From an uncultured Clostridia bacterium (GTDB lineage: Bacteria > Bacillota > Clostridia > Christensenellales > HGM11417), in assembly GCA_944332455.1 (NCBI GenBank), contig CALVJY010000005.1, positions 1 to 64,000 on the forward strand: DNA of 64,000 nt, read 5' to 3'. Below the pieces are notes generated by a model. The model saw only the letters and a list, made by a program, of their open reading frames with translations, was not told the origin of the DNA and did not search any database. Position 1 is the stretch's first letter, and each line of letters starts with the position of its first letter. Both the position numbers and the translations under genes were made by a program. This document shows positions 9,272 to 17,294 of the stretch, one piece after another.

Positions 9272-10857
9272 TTTACCTCGCTTTCAAACGTGCATTTATC
9301 AAGCAAATCTTTCGGTATCTTTTTAACGACTATATTATCGGGGAGTCTAAGGCCCGATTGTATTTTCATTCCATACACTAACAGCGATTGCCCTTCTCCT
9401 AGGTTTGCAAGCAAACTGTTGACGTATTCGCCGTTGACAAACTCTTTTGTGATATGTATAAACCTTTGCTCACTCGACTTGCCTTGGAATTTTCCATCAG
9501 GCTTGTACTTAAATCCCTCTAATTTGCAAATCGCCTCGCACATCATTTCAAACGTGTATTCAGGGTTTATTTGTTTGATTGTCGGCAGTTTCGGATTAGG
9601 CACAAGCAGACTCGGTGCAAGTTCATAAAACTTATATCCACCACCGCCTTGCCAATTGACAGACTTGCTAATACCACTTTGTTCTCCATCTATAACGCTA
9701 TCAATCCGTTTTTTACAATGTGAATAACAATGTGGAGCAAGTTCAATACCAATCCATTTTCTGTTCATTTTCTGCGCAACAGCAACAGTTGTACCAGATC
9801 CCAAAAAAGAATCCAAAACATAATCCCCCTCATCCGTGGCCATTTCAAATATTCTCTTAATTTGAGTCTCTGGTTTTTTTCCTTTTTGAAAAGTTACGCC
9901 CCCTTCGTTTGCTATTCCTTGATAGTTCATATCATCCCACAAGTTTGTTACCAACTCAGCCGTAACCGTTTTCCCATCAATAACTTTTAATTTATCTTTG
10001 TAAAATAGCAGCCTATTACCGTTACAAAGGTAAATATCAGGATATCCTTCTCTCTTTTGCAAATAAAAAGATTGTGGGTTCTTCTTTGATAGATCTATCA
10101 AGTCTCTCGTCTCTTGCCCAACAGATTTATAATCTGGCTGAGCAAACCTTACTACTTGCGACGGATATTTACTAATCATATCCTCAATGGACAGCTTTTT
10201 TTGGGTCATTGCTTCTTTTATCGGAACAATTCTCCAGTTGTGATAATCGTCTTCTATATTCTCCAAAAACAAATTGTAAGCTTTGTCGTACTCTCTCTTT
10301 CTATATACAGGTTTATATTTCCAAAGTTCTTTGTTTTTAGCATATACGAGCAATAAATCACAGATTTGCACTGGCGTTGGATTTATTGCTTTATGTCCAC
10401 TCACGGAACCTCTCTTAACGGTAATTTGAATAATATAGTTTTTCCGCCCAAAAATTTCATCGCATATTATTTTTAAATAATGACTTTCCTTTTCATCAAT
10501 ACTTATCCATATTGACCCTTCATCATCCAGTAATGAATATAGCAGTTTGATTCTATCATACATCATTGATAGCCATACACTATGCTCTAAACCATCATCA
10601 TACCCAACCTCCTTACCATCTGCGTCAATGCGTGTGCCCGTATTGTAAGGCGGATCAATATATATACACTTGATTTTCCCTGCATAATCTTGTTCCAATG
10701 CTTTTAATGCAATCAGGTTATCTCCGTGAATAAGCATGTTGCCAGTATCCTGATCACCATAACTCAAATCAGGATTTTCCACCAAAATTCTCGGCTCTAT
10801 TTCTTTTTGTTCGTACTTACCCACCCAAGTAAGTTCCAACTTTCCGCTCTTTTGCAT
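9268..10857 (-). CDS. mod: Type III-style DNA adenine methyltransferase (Mod)
   Basis: This 529-aa protein is a beta-class N6-adenine or N4-cytosine methyltransferase. The catalytic DPPYNTG comes first (about residue 69), and the AdoMet motif FLGSGTT comes late (about 353), followed by RKWIGIEL. The region between them (about 145-320) is the likely target-recognition domain. The length is a little short for type III Mod. It would methylate the host site and guide Res. Its start overlaps the stop of the membrane-protein gene by one base (TAATG). DISARM class 1 normally has a much larger adenine methylase, DrmMI. This Mod may take that role, but this is inference. Confidence 0.87.
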   Translation of the reverse strand: MQKSGKLELTWVGKYEQKEIEPRILVENPDLSYGDQDTGNMLIHGDNLIALKALEQDYAGKIKCIYIDPPYNTGTRIDADGKEVGYDDGLEHSVWLSMMYDRIKLLYSLLDDEGSIWISIDEKESHYLKIICDEIFGRKNYIIQITVKRGSVSGHKAINPTPVQICDLLLVYAKNKELWKYKPVYRKREYDKAYNLFLENIEDDYHNWRIVPIKEAMTQKKLSIEDMISKYPSQVVRFAQPDYKSVGQETRDLIDLSKKNPQSFYLQKREGYPDIYLCNGNRLLFYKDKLKVIDGKTVTAELVTNLWDDMNYQGIANEGGVTFQKGKKPETQIKRIFEMATDEGDYVLDSFLGSGTTVAVAQKMNRKWIGIELAPHCYSHCKKRIDSVIDGEQSGISKSVNWQGGGGYKFYELAPSLLVPNPKLPTIKQINPEYTFEMMCEAICKLEGFKYKPDGKFQGKSSEQRFIHITKEFVNGEYVNSLLANLGEGQSLLVYGMKIQSGLRLPDNIVVKKIPKDLLDKCTFESEVK

Positions 10858-11432
10858 TATCGCGTCTCCTTAATCTCGCTATGTCGTTTTAAGAATAATT
10901 GCTTTTTCAAATCGCTTGATAATAACAATTTATAAAAATCACACTCGTTCTCGGTCGGATTTAAATCCAACACTTTTTGCTCCAACACTTTTTCAAAGCC
11001 TTGCCTATCTTTCTCCATTCTTAGATATAATTCTTCACATTGTTTCTTTCCGAAAACAATCGCTATACTTTTTATGTAATACGCTTTTGTCGTAGGATCT
11101 ACGAAAGTTTTGTGTATTGATGCATTTAAGTCAATCAGTCCCATCGTATTAACCGCGCCTGCTCTTTGTCTCAACATATTAACCCTGATATTTTCCAAAT
11201 TCATATCATCTAAATATTTCAAAAACTTATAGAGCTGTCCTATTTGTTCCAGTTGTTGTTTTCGTTTAGACTCTTCTTTGGTACTATACAAATCCACAAA
11301 GATTGGTGGAACAGCAAAGATAAACGAAACCGCTACACCTATCCAATCAATTAGCTTTAATACATAGAGTACAACACATGCTACGAGCCATAAAAGCAGT
11401 ATGACTCCATATATAATCATCTTTTTAGCCAT
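10857..11432 (-). CDS. Two-helix membrane protein inside the DISARM-like operon
   Basis: I do not recognise this 191-aa protein. Two hydrophobic segments at about residues 5-25 and 29-48 are separated by a short turn, so both ends probably face the cytoplasm. The remaining 140 residues are charged and helical, with Cys near 133. It overlaps mod by one base and lies 10 bases after drmD, so it is part of the operon rather than an insertion. No known DISARM gene has this layout. It may anchor the complex to the membrane or act as an effector. The sequence alone does not decide between these. Confidence 0.8.
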   Translation of the reverse strand: MAKKMIIYGVILLLWLVACVVLYVLKLIDWIGVAVSFIFAVPPIFVDLYSTKEESKRKQQLEQIGQLYKFLKYLDDMNLENIRVNMLRQRAGAVNTMGLIDLNASIHKTFVDPTTKAYYIKSIAIVFGKKQCEELYLRMEKDRQGFEKVLEQKVLDLNPTENECDFYKLLLSSDLKKQLFLKRHSEIKETR

Positions 11433-11442
11433 GTTCGTCTCC

Positions 11443-14070
11443 TTAAAATTTTAGAACTATTTTGAAAAGCAATATCGGATTTGTTATCAAGTGCTTTTCA
11501 AACTCTTCTATTTCCTTTTGCACTTCTTCATTGATTTGCGATACCTTTTGATGATAGTTGTCCATCATCTTTTTTGCCTGTGCCAATTTTTCTTCAGCAT
11601 TCTTTCGTATGTCAACTTTTTCATAAAAGTTGTTGCACTGTTTTGCTTGCTCAATTAATCCATCTGCTTCTTCGGTTATTTCTTGAATGTTAATCATCAG
11701 CTGCTCTTCCTGGACTTTTGCCCAGTTTTCAAGTTTGTGCCGCTGATATGCTATGTATTGCTGATTTTCGGCGTTGTGCTTATCCATCATTTCTTTGAGT
11801 AGCTTATCATAAACACCGTTGACAATTTTTTGATCTTCTTCCGACAGTTTGTATGGATAGATATCTATATCGTCAATTTGTTCCAGTGTCGGCAATAAAT
11901 CATCTTCATCAAAATCAACATAATTTCCTTGATCGTCACACAAAAGCAGTACGGGGAAAAGCAGTTTAGAATTGTCGCACAATGCACCAACAAACAGCCA
12001 ACCATGAGAACCTAAGACTTGTTCACCCCAATTTGGCGTTCTCCAGATATTCATCGGTGGAAGCCCTAGGTCTTCATCTTCCACGTCGTTCCAATACTCC
12101 ACTTGTTTTAAATATTTGTCAATTTCAACCTTTACCGCATCAAGATCGGCGCATTTTTGTTCGCTCGTTTTTGTTAGAAGTATATTTCTTAGTTCTCTTG
12201 CTTTCTTATTCCGTTTTGCGTCAAGCTTTCTGTCTAATTTATCAAATTCGCGCTTAATTTCTGCCACCGTATTACATTTTTGATAAATTGCCAAAACTTC
12301 TTGCTCAAAGTTAATGCCTGACTCCAATACTCCCAAGGCGATATCGGATGAGCCGAATACACCGTCGAACAATTCAAACTTTTTGGAGAGTATCTCGTAC
12401 ACTCTCATATCCGCCTGGTTTCCAGTATTAAGCAGGTTTATCGCAACCACGTCATTTTTTTGTCCATAACGATGGCAACGGCCGATTCGCTGCTCAATTT
12501 TCATCGGGTTCCAGGGAAGATCGTAGTTTATTACCGTATTACAGAACTGCAAATTCAGGCCTTCACTACCGGCATCTGTTAAAATTAGAATTTTTGCATT
12601 ATTCTCAAAGTAGTCAACGATGGCGTGTTTTCTTTCAACAGATGGTCCATAATTTGTTTTTCCAAAGTTTTTGACTTGATACGCCTTGTAAATTTCTCTT
12701 GTTCTTTCATCCGAGTTTTCTCCATTGAAAAGCACTATATCCTCTTCACTTACTCCGCTTGCCATCAATTCATTTGCAACGTATCGTTGGGTTCTTTTTG
12801 ATTCTGTGAATATAACTACTTTTTGCGCGATTTCCTTTTGTCGTTGCATATCAAAAGCCGCCTCAATCGCTTGTTTTAAGGCTTTTACTTTCGCGTTTGT
12901 CTTTATTTTTTCAGCATTCTCGATAATTGCTTTTACTTCGTCAATTTCTTCTTGTATTCTTTGCTTTTGAAAGACTGTTTCCGCATCTTCTTCAGGTTCT
13001 GCGTCTTCATCATAGTCATCGTCAAGATAGTTCCAAAAAAGTTCAAACCCTTCTTGTGCATCTTTCGACTTTGTTCCTTCCAGCAGTTTTTGCAATCTAT
13101 CCAAGATTACTTCAAAGGTTTCAATAAGAGCAAAACTCGATGACGCTAGCAACTTACGAATAACAAGAGTCAGTAAATTCCTATTTGCCGTCGGCAACGA
13201 ATATAAATAATCACGCTTCAAGAAATTGTTTACACGCATATACAACGCGGCTTCGTCATAGCTTAACTCAAAATCAAACGTTCGACTAACGCGATTGGCA
13301 AATTGCATGTATTTGCTAACGTCTTTTCTTAGCGTTCTATATAGTACTGGGGCAAGATTTTGCTTTAACTCCGCGTAGTTATTATCTTCTTTATACTGCT
13401 TATTAAAGGCTTTCTCCGTACCGAAAATTCTTGGATCTATAAAGGAGACCAATCCGTGTAAATCACTTAAACTGTTTTGCAACGGCGTTGCTGTCAATAG
13501 GATTTTAGGGATATTATGCGTTTGTTCGTAAAGCCTTTTAGCTCTTTTTGTTCCGTGAAAAATGTTGCGCATATTATGCGCTTCATCAATCACAACAAAA
13601 TCCCACTTTACAGTAGGGTACTGTTTCATCAGTTTTGACGAAAAATCGTATGATGTAAGCGCAATACTCACTTTTTGAGAATCTTTCAGCCAATAATCGA
13701 CTATCCCTAAGGGATCATAATTAATGGCTTGTCTATCCAATATCTTTATAGTTTCTTCGGGAAAGCCAAACTTCTCAAGCAATTCAACTTCCCACTGTTT
13801 CCTTAGCGATGCAGGCAAAGAAATTAATATCTTTTTCGCACCAGTTTTAATTACATATTTGATTACGAGACCAGCCTCAATAGTTTTACCAAGACCAACC
13901 TCGTCAGCTAAAATGATACCACCCGTTTTCAAAGCTTTTACGGCAGCACAAAAGGCATCCACTTGGTGTGGATTTATATCTATTGACGTATCTAAAAGAC
14001 AACTATATGGGTTTTCATCTAGTTGCTGTCTTTTGTACTTACCATACTGCTGAATCAACAGGTTGTTCAT
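11443..14070 (-). CDS. drmD: DrmD-like SNF2/RapA-type helicase
   Basis: This 875-aa SNF2-family ATPase has ILADEVGLGKT near residue 57, VIDEAHNMR near 162, LLTATPLQNS, TDAGSEGLNLQF and a motif VI QRIGRCHRYGQ near 528. An acidic stretch (DDDYDEDAEPEEDAE) splits the two RecA lobes, and the last 200 residues are a long charged coiled coil. SNF2 ATPases translocate on double-stranded DNA. In class 1 DISARM this role belongs to DrmD, and the RapA-like motifs fit. It follows the cytosine methyltransferase by 13 bases and precedes the membrane-protein gene. A stand-alone RapA-like helicase is the alternative, but the operon makes DrmD the better name. Confidence 0.83.
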   Translation of the reverse strand: MNNLLIQQYGKYKRQQLDENPYSCLLDTSIDINPHQVDAFCAAVKALKTGGIILADEVGLGKTIEAGLVIKYVIKTGAKKILISLPASLRKQWEVELLEKFGFPEETIKILDRQAINYDPLGIVDYWLKDSQKVSIALTSYDFSSKLMKQYPTVKWDFVVIDEAHNMRNIFHGTKRAKRLYEQTHNIPKILLTATPLQNSLSDLHGLVSFIDPRIFGTEKAFNKQYKEDNNYAELKQNLAPVLYRTLRKDVSKYMQFANRVSRTFDFELSYDEAALYMRVNNFLKRDYLYSLPTANRNLLTLVIRKLLASSSFALIETFEVILDRLQKLLEGTKSKDAQEGFELFWNYLDDDYDEDAEPEEDAETVFQKQRIQEEIDEVKAIIENAEKIKTNAKVKALKQAIEAAFDMQRQKEIAQKVVIFTESKRTQRYVANELMASGVSEEDIVLFNGENSDERTREIYKAYQVKNFGKTNYGPSVERKHAIVDYFENNAKILILTDAGSEGLNLQFCNTVINYDLPWNPMKIEQRIGRCHRYGQKNDVVAINLLNTGNQADMRVYEILSKKFELFDGVFGSSDIALGVLESGINFEQEVLAIYQKCNTVAEIKREFDKLDRKLDAKRNKKARELRNILLTKTSEQKCADLDAVKVEIDKYLKQVEYWNDVEDEDLGLPPMNIWRTPNWGEQVLGSHGWLFVGALCDNSKLLFPVLLLCDDQGNYVDFDEDDLLPTLEQIDDIDIYPYKLSEEDQKIVNGVYDKLLKEMMDKHNAENQQYIAYQRHKLENWAKVQEEQLMINIQEITEEADGLIEQAKQCNNFYEKVDIRKNAEEKLAQAKKMMDNYHQKVSQINEEVQKEIEEFEKHLITNPILLFKIVLKF

Positions 14071-14083
14071 CTGTATTTCCCTC

Positions 14084-15328
14084 TTATTGGTTCTCTATTT
14101 GTTCCCTTATCTTTTCTGCTATCGCCTTTGCCATTAGTGGCGGTACTGCATTCCCTATTTGCGTAAAAGCCGCAGTTCTGCTTCCTTCAAAATAGTAGTT
14201 ATCTGGGAAGGACTGAATTCTTGCTGCTTCTCTAACAGTTATCGAACGGTTCTGATTTTTATCTGGATGAATAAAATAATGCCCGTCCTTAGATATGTGT
14301 GCCATCATGGTGTGACAAGCCGGCATATCCCACTCAACAATCTTAAATCTATCTAAAAATGACGTAACATTTTTATGAGTTTTTAGTTCATTGGGTAAAT
14401 CCACATACTTTAATCTCTTGTGTCCATCGTTCCAAGCATCAATAACTTTGTTATAGATTTCTTTATCTCGCGTAATATGCGGACGGGCAATGTGATATGT
14501 TAAGATATCGCTTTTGCTTCTGATCCCAAACTCAGTAAGGTATCTCGACGGTTTGGCGGCATATTCTTTTCCTTCCTCGCCCGCTTGTATACTTGGAAGG
14601 TCTTTTAGCAAATCGTTAACTATAAAGTTATGAGGAACATCTTCGAATTGCGGATAAAAGTACTCGCCGTCGTATTCTGCCTTCCATCCAATAATAATAA
14701 TTCTCCTCCTATTTTGCAACACACCGAAGTTTTTTGCATTTAATTCTCTGTAATCAAGTTTATATCCTACATGTGCCAAGTATTTTTTTAGGTTGGCAAA
14801 ATGCTTTCCATTTTTAGCCGTAAGCAATCCAGGAACATTTTCGAAAACAAACATCTTTGGCTGATACCGCTTTAAGAACTTGCAATACTGTTTGTACAAA
14901 TAGTTTCTTTCATCGCCATCCATGTTGTCTTCTTTTACCGCCCTTCCAACAAGCGAATATGCCTGACATGGCGGTCCACCAATGATTACATCGACCGACT
15001 TCTCACCAATAAGATTGTCGACTTTCTCAAAAACCTTTCTTATTGTTTCATCGGACATTTTCTCATTGATAACGGATTCTAACAATTCTTGTGGCACTAG
15101 ACTGTATAGTTCTTCCCTTGTAATCTTTCCTTGTAAGTATTTATTGTAGTAACGCAATTTATTGTTATCCTTAAGATAGTGATAACAAAGACGCGTTTTT
15201 AAGGTAAAACAAGCGTCTTCATTCATTTCAACATGAGCGAGCGGAGAAAATCCATTTTGTAGAAATCCTTCTGATAATCCTCCCGCTCCAGCAAATAAAT
15301 CTATATAGTTCATCTTGGTATGCTCCAT
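14084..15328 (-). CDS. C5-cytosine DNA methyltransferase (DrmMII-like)
   Basis: This complete 414-aa C5 methyltransferase has motif I DLFAGAGGLSEGF (residues 10-22), catalytic motif IV GGPPCQAYS near 120, motif VI ENVPGLL, motif VIII QNRRRIIIIG, motif IX REAARIQSFPD and motif X QIGNAVPPLMA. The gap between VIII and IX is the target-recognition region. It transfers a methyl group to a cytosine in an unknown site. In class 2 DISARM a C5 methylase (DrmMII) marks self DNA. Here it coexists with the adenine-type Mod, so host DNA may carry two different marks. It starts 16 bases after the XRE gene and is probably the first enzyme of the operon. Confidence 0.93.
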   Translation of the reverse strand: MEHTKMNYIDLFAGAGGLSEGFLQNGFSPLAHVEMNEDACFTLKTRLCYHYLKDNNKLRYYNKYLQGKITREELYSLVPQELLESVINEKMSDETIRKVFEKVDNLIGEKSVDVIIGGPPCQAYSLVGRAVKEDNMDGDERNYLYKQYCKFLKRYQPKMFVFENVPGLLTAKNGKHFANLKKYLAHVGYKLDYRELNAKNFGVLQNRRRIIIIGWKAEYDGEYFYPQFEDVPHNFIVNDLLKDLPSIQAGEEGKEYAAKPSRYLTEFGIRSKSDILTYHIARPHITRDKEIYNKVIDAWNDGHKRLKYVDLPNELKTHKNVTSFLDRFKIVEWDMPACHTMMAHISKDGHYFIHPDKNQNRSITVREAARIQSFPDNYYFEGSRTAAFTQIGNAVPPLMAKAIAEKIREQIENQ

Positions 15329-15344
15329 TATTAAAGAATTGCCT

Positions 15345-15548
15345 TTAATCTTTTTTTATCTCTATGATATCATCGAATTCACAATCCAGCACTTTACAAA
15401 TTCGGAGCATTACATCCATAGAAACCGTCTCGTTTTTACTCATCTTTGCCATAGTTGAAGATGACATTTCCGCTTTTATACGTAACGCATTTTTTGTCAT
15501 TTTTTTATCTATGAGTTTTTTCCATAATTTGTCGTAACTTATCGTCAT
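15345..15548 (-). CDS. Small XRE-family repressor leading the operon
   Basis: This 67-aa protein is a single Cro/CI-type helix-turn-helix (KNALRIKAEMSSSTMAKMSKN) followed by MDVMLRICKVLDCEFDDIIE, the standard end of the short XRE family. It has no ligand or oligomerisation domain. It is the first gene after the promoter at 15,577-15,605 and lies 16 bases before the cytosine methyltransferase. It probably represses the whole DISARM-like operon, acting like a control protein that delays nuclease expression until methylation is complete. That role is inferred from position. Confidence 0.85.
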   Translation of the reverse strand: MTISYDKLWKKLIDKKMTKNALRIKAEMSSSTMAKMSKNETVSMDVMLRICKVLDCEFDDIIEIKKD

Positions 15549-15576
15549 AAGATTTCCTCTAATTCTTTTTTTTTAC

Positions 15577-15618
15577 ATTATATCATAAATAAAAAAATAA
15601 ATCAATTCGATATTCGAT
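15577..15618 (-). promoter_or_regulatory. Promoter and repeated operator of the DISARM-like operon
   Basis: On the minus strand TTGATT (15,600-15,605) and TATAAT (15,577-15,582) are spaced 17 bases apart. Two adjacent copies of ATTCGAT (15,605-15,611 and 15,612-15,618 on the plus strand) abut the -35 box and form TCGA-N3-TCGA. This is a likely site for the XRE or WYL regulator. Confidence 0.65.
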
Positions 15619-15650
15619 AAATCAAAGAAAAACTTTAATTATCGGACACA

Positions 15651-16658
15651 TTATTCTGATTGATTTCGTTTATAAACTTGCGTCAACGATTGAATATACT
15701 CGACTACTTTTTCCACCACTTCATTCGGACCGACCACTTGCAGTTTGTCTCCGAACGACAAGCACCATCCGTAGAATGCTGGACTTAGTTGTACTGAAGT
15801 CGCAAACCTCACCGCATTTTCACTTTCAGGTGCAAGTTTGACTGCATCTCCAAAAACATCAAAAATTACGTCGAGCAAACTCTTATCCGCAATAAACTCC
15901 ACTTTTTGTTCTTCGCCTTGGAACATCCCAAACAGTGTTTTTTTGTGATGTTGCAAATCTATAGGATTTCCCTTATATAGGTCTATAGGTTGATTAACGA
16001 CCATTTCAACGTGATCCATTCGGTCTATGCGATAATGAACCACACCCTCGTATTTACCGTAATAGCATATAAGGTAGTAGTTATCATCGTCATAAATCGT
16101 AGCAAGCGGGTTAACATAATAACGCTTGCCATTTCGTCTATATACCCGTTCGTGTTTTTCATTAAAGTCAAAGTATTCAAATGAAACCTTCTTTCCATTT
16201 TCTATTGCGGCATTGATTTCGCTTATTGAATAAAAAATGTTTTCATTTATACTTTTAGTCGTATTAAACTTTACAATATTGCTTTGTAGCAGTTCCGCGC
16301 GATGACTTCCCCCAAGATTAGCAATTTTATCAACAAGTTCTTCGGTCTTTTTCGGTGTAATAAAACTCGATGCCTGCACTGCATCAATAAGAATGCGTAA
16401 CTCAGGAACATCAAAACTACGATCAATAACACAATATTTATTGGGCTTACCAGGACTTTTTTCGCTAAGCACTTCGTACCCATAGCTATTTAAGACTTCT
16501 ATGTCAGCCGCAAGAGTTCGCCTATCGCATATAATCCCCATCGTAGCGAGTTTTGACAAAATTTCCGAAGTATCGATGTAGTTATCCTCATCTGAATCCT
16601 GGCGTAAAATCTCCAAAATTTTTATAAGTTTTATTTTATATGCTTTCTCTTGCTTCAT
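15651..16658 (-). CDS. WYL-domain transcriptional regulator
   Basis: This 335-aa protein has an N-terminal winged helix (about 1-70, DTSEILSKLATMGIICDRRT), a central WYL domain (about 125-215) and a C-terminal WCX-like extension (VQLSPAFYGWCLSFGDKLQVVGP). The WYL signature itself reads YYLICYYG. WYL proteins sense a ligand, often nucleic acid or nucleotides, and control bacterial defence loci such as BREX and CBASS. It sits 102 bases upstream of the XRE gene on the same strand, with its own promoter, so it probably controls the operon. The start was chosen as the first ATG after that promoter. Confidence 0.88.
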   Translation of the reverse strand: MKQEKAYKIKLIKILEILRQDSDEDNYIDTSEILSKLATMGIICDRRTLAADIEVLNSYGYEVLSEKSPGKPNKYCVIDRSFDVPELRILIDAVQASSFITPKKTEELVDKIANLGGSHRAELLQSNIVKFNTTKSINENIFYSISEINAAIENGKKVSFEYFDFNEKHERVYRRNGKRYYVNPLATIYDDDNYYLICYYGKYEGVVHYRIDRMDHVEMVVNQPIDLYKGNPIDLQHHKKTLFGMFQGEEQKVEFIADKSLLDVIFDVFGDAVKLAPESENAVRFATSVQLSPAFYGWCLSFGDKLQVVGPNEVVEKVVEYIQSLTQVYKRNQSE

Positions 16659-16691
16659 ACTTCGTAGACCACTCCTATTATTAGTATGAAA

Positions 16692-16727
16692 ATTATATCA
16701 TATCTCTACTTAAAAGTAAAGGTAGAG
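16692..16727 (-). promoter_or_regulatory. Promoter and inverted repeat ahead of the WYL regulator
   Basis: TTTACT (16,715-16,720) and TATAAT (16,692-16,697) are spaced by 17 bases on the minus strand. CTCTAC (16,704-16,709) and GTAGAG (16,722-16,727) form an inverted repeat that brackets the -35 box, a good place for autorepression. Confidence 0.55.
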
Positions 16728-16782
16728 GTGTACAATTTATCTGACACCTCCACCCTCTAATTCACTTCATTACTTTCTGCAG

Positions 16783-17193
16783 TTATTCATCATCAGAAGC
16801 CGTTCTCTTTACAATTGCGACCGCCTGTGTCAAATTGTATATGATGGCATTCGAGTCGGGAACGGATACACCGCGTACTCTGTATGATTTGTCATCAAAC
16901 CACCCCATCAGTCTGCGGATAGCCTCGTGTGCAGGTTTATTTGTTACGTTAAGTACGGCGCGTTTTGCCAATTCCCCGCTCGGACTGGGAAATTTCACGG
17001 CATTCCTATCATCTGCATCACAAACCTCGATTGCAAACCTTTTCGTGTCTGTGTCGATCAAAAATCTCACATGGCTGGGTCTTTTCAGTTCGTCTGCGGT
17101 GACGGAATTGAATTTGAAATATTTGTTTGTTATACTCACGGTCGAGTCACTTGCGTTTCCATACAACTCGATTACTTTAAATCCTTTAAGCAT
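16783..17193 (-). CDS. Hypothetical protein, 136 aa
   Basis: I do not recognise this family. The protein is soluble, has no signal peptide and begins with alternating beta-type segments (GFKVIELYGN, STVSITNKYFKFNS). It continues with an ordered-looking core and an Ala/Val-rich C-terminal end (NLTQAVAIVKRTASDDE). It has a good ribosome site (AGGAGG before ATG). It follows the 470-aa gene by about 100 bases, after that gene's terminator, and both share the AT-rich composition of the defence island. A role alongside the 470-aa protein is possible but not shown. Confidence 0.65.
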   Translation of the reverse strand: MLKGFKVIELYGNASDSTVSITNKYFKFNSVTADELKRPSHVRFLIDTDTKRFAIEVCDADDRNAVKFPSPSGELAKRAVLNVTNKPAHEAIRRLMGWFDDKSYRVRGVSVPDSNAIIYNLTQAVAIVKRTASDDE

Positions 17194-17243
17194 TTTTTGT
17201 CCTCCTGATTTTTGCTTTAATTGATAATTCCTTTAACTGTTCA

Positions 17244-17279
17244 AATAAAAAAACCGACCTCGCATTTTTGCGAAGTCGG
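17244..17279 (-). terminator. Terminator after the 470-aa gene
   Basis: Arms at 17,254-17,264 and 17,269-17,279 pair over 11 bases with one mismatch around a four-T loop. On the minus strand the stem is followed by seven T. It ends transcription 15 bases after the 470-aa stop codon. Confidence 0.8.
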
Positions 17280-17294
17280 CTGCCGTTTTAACGT

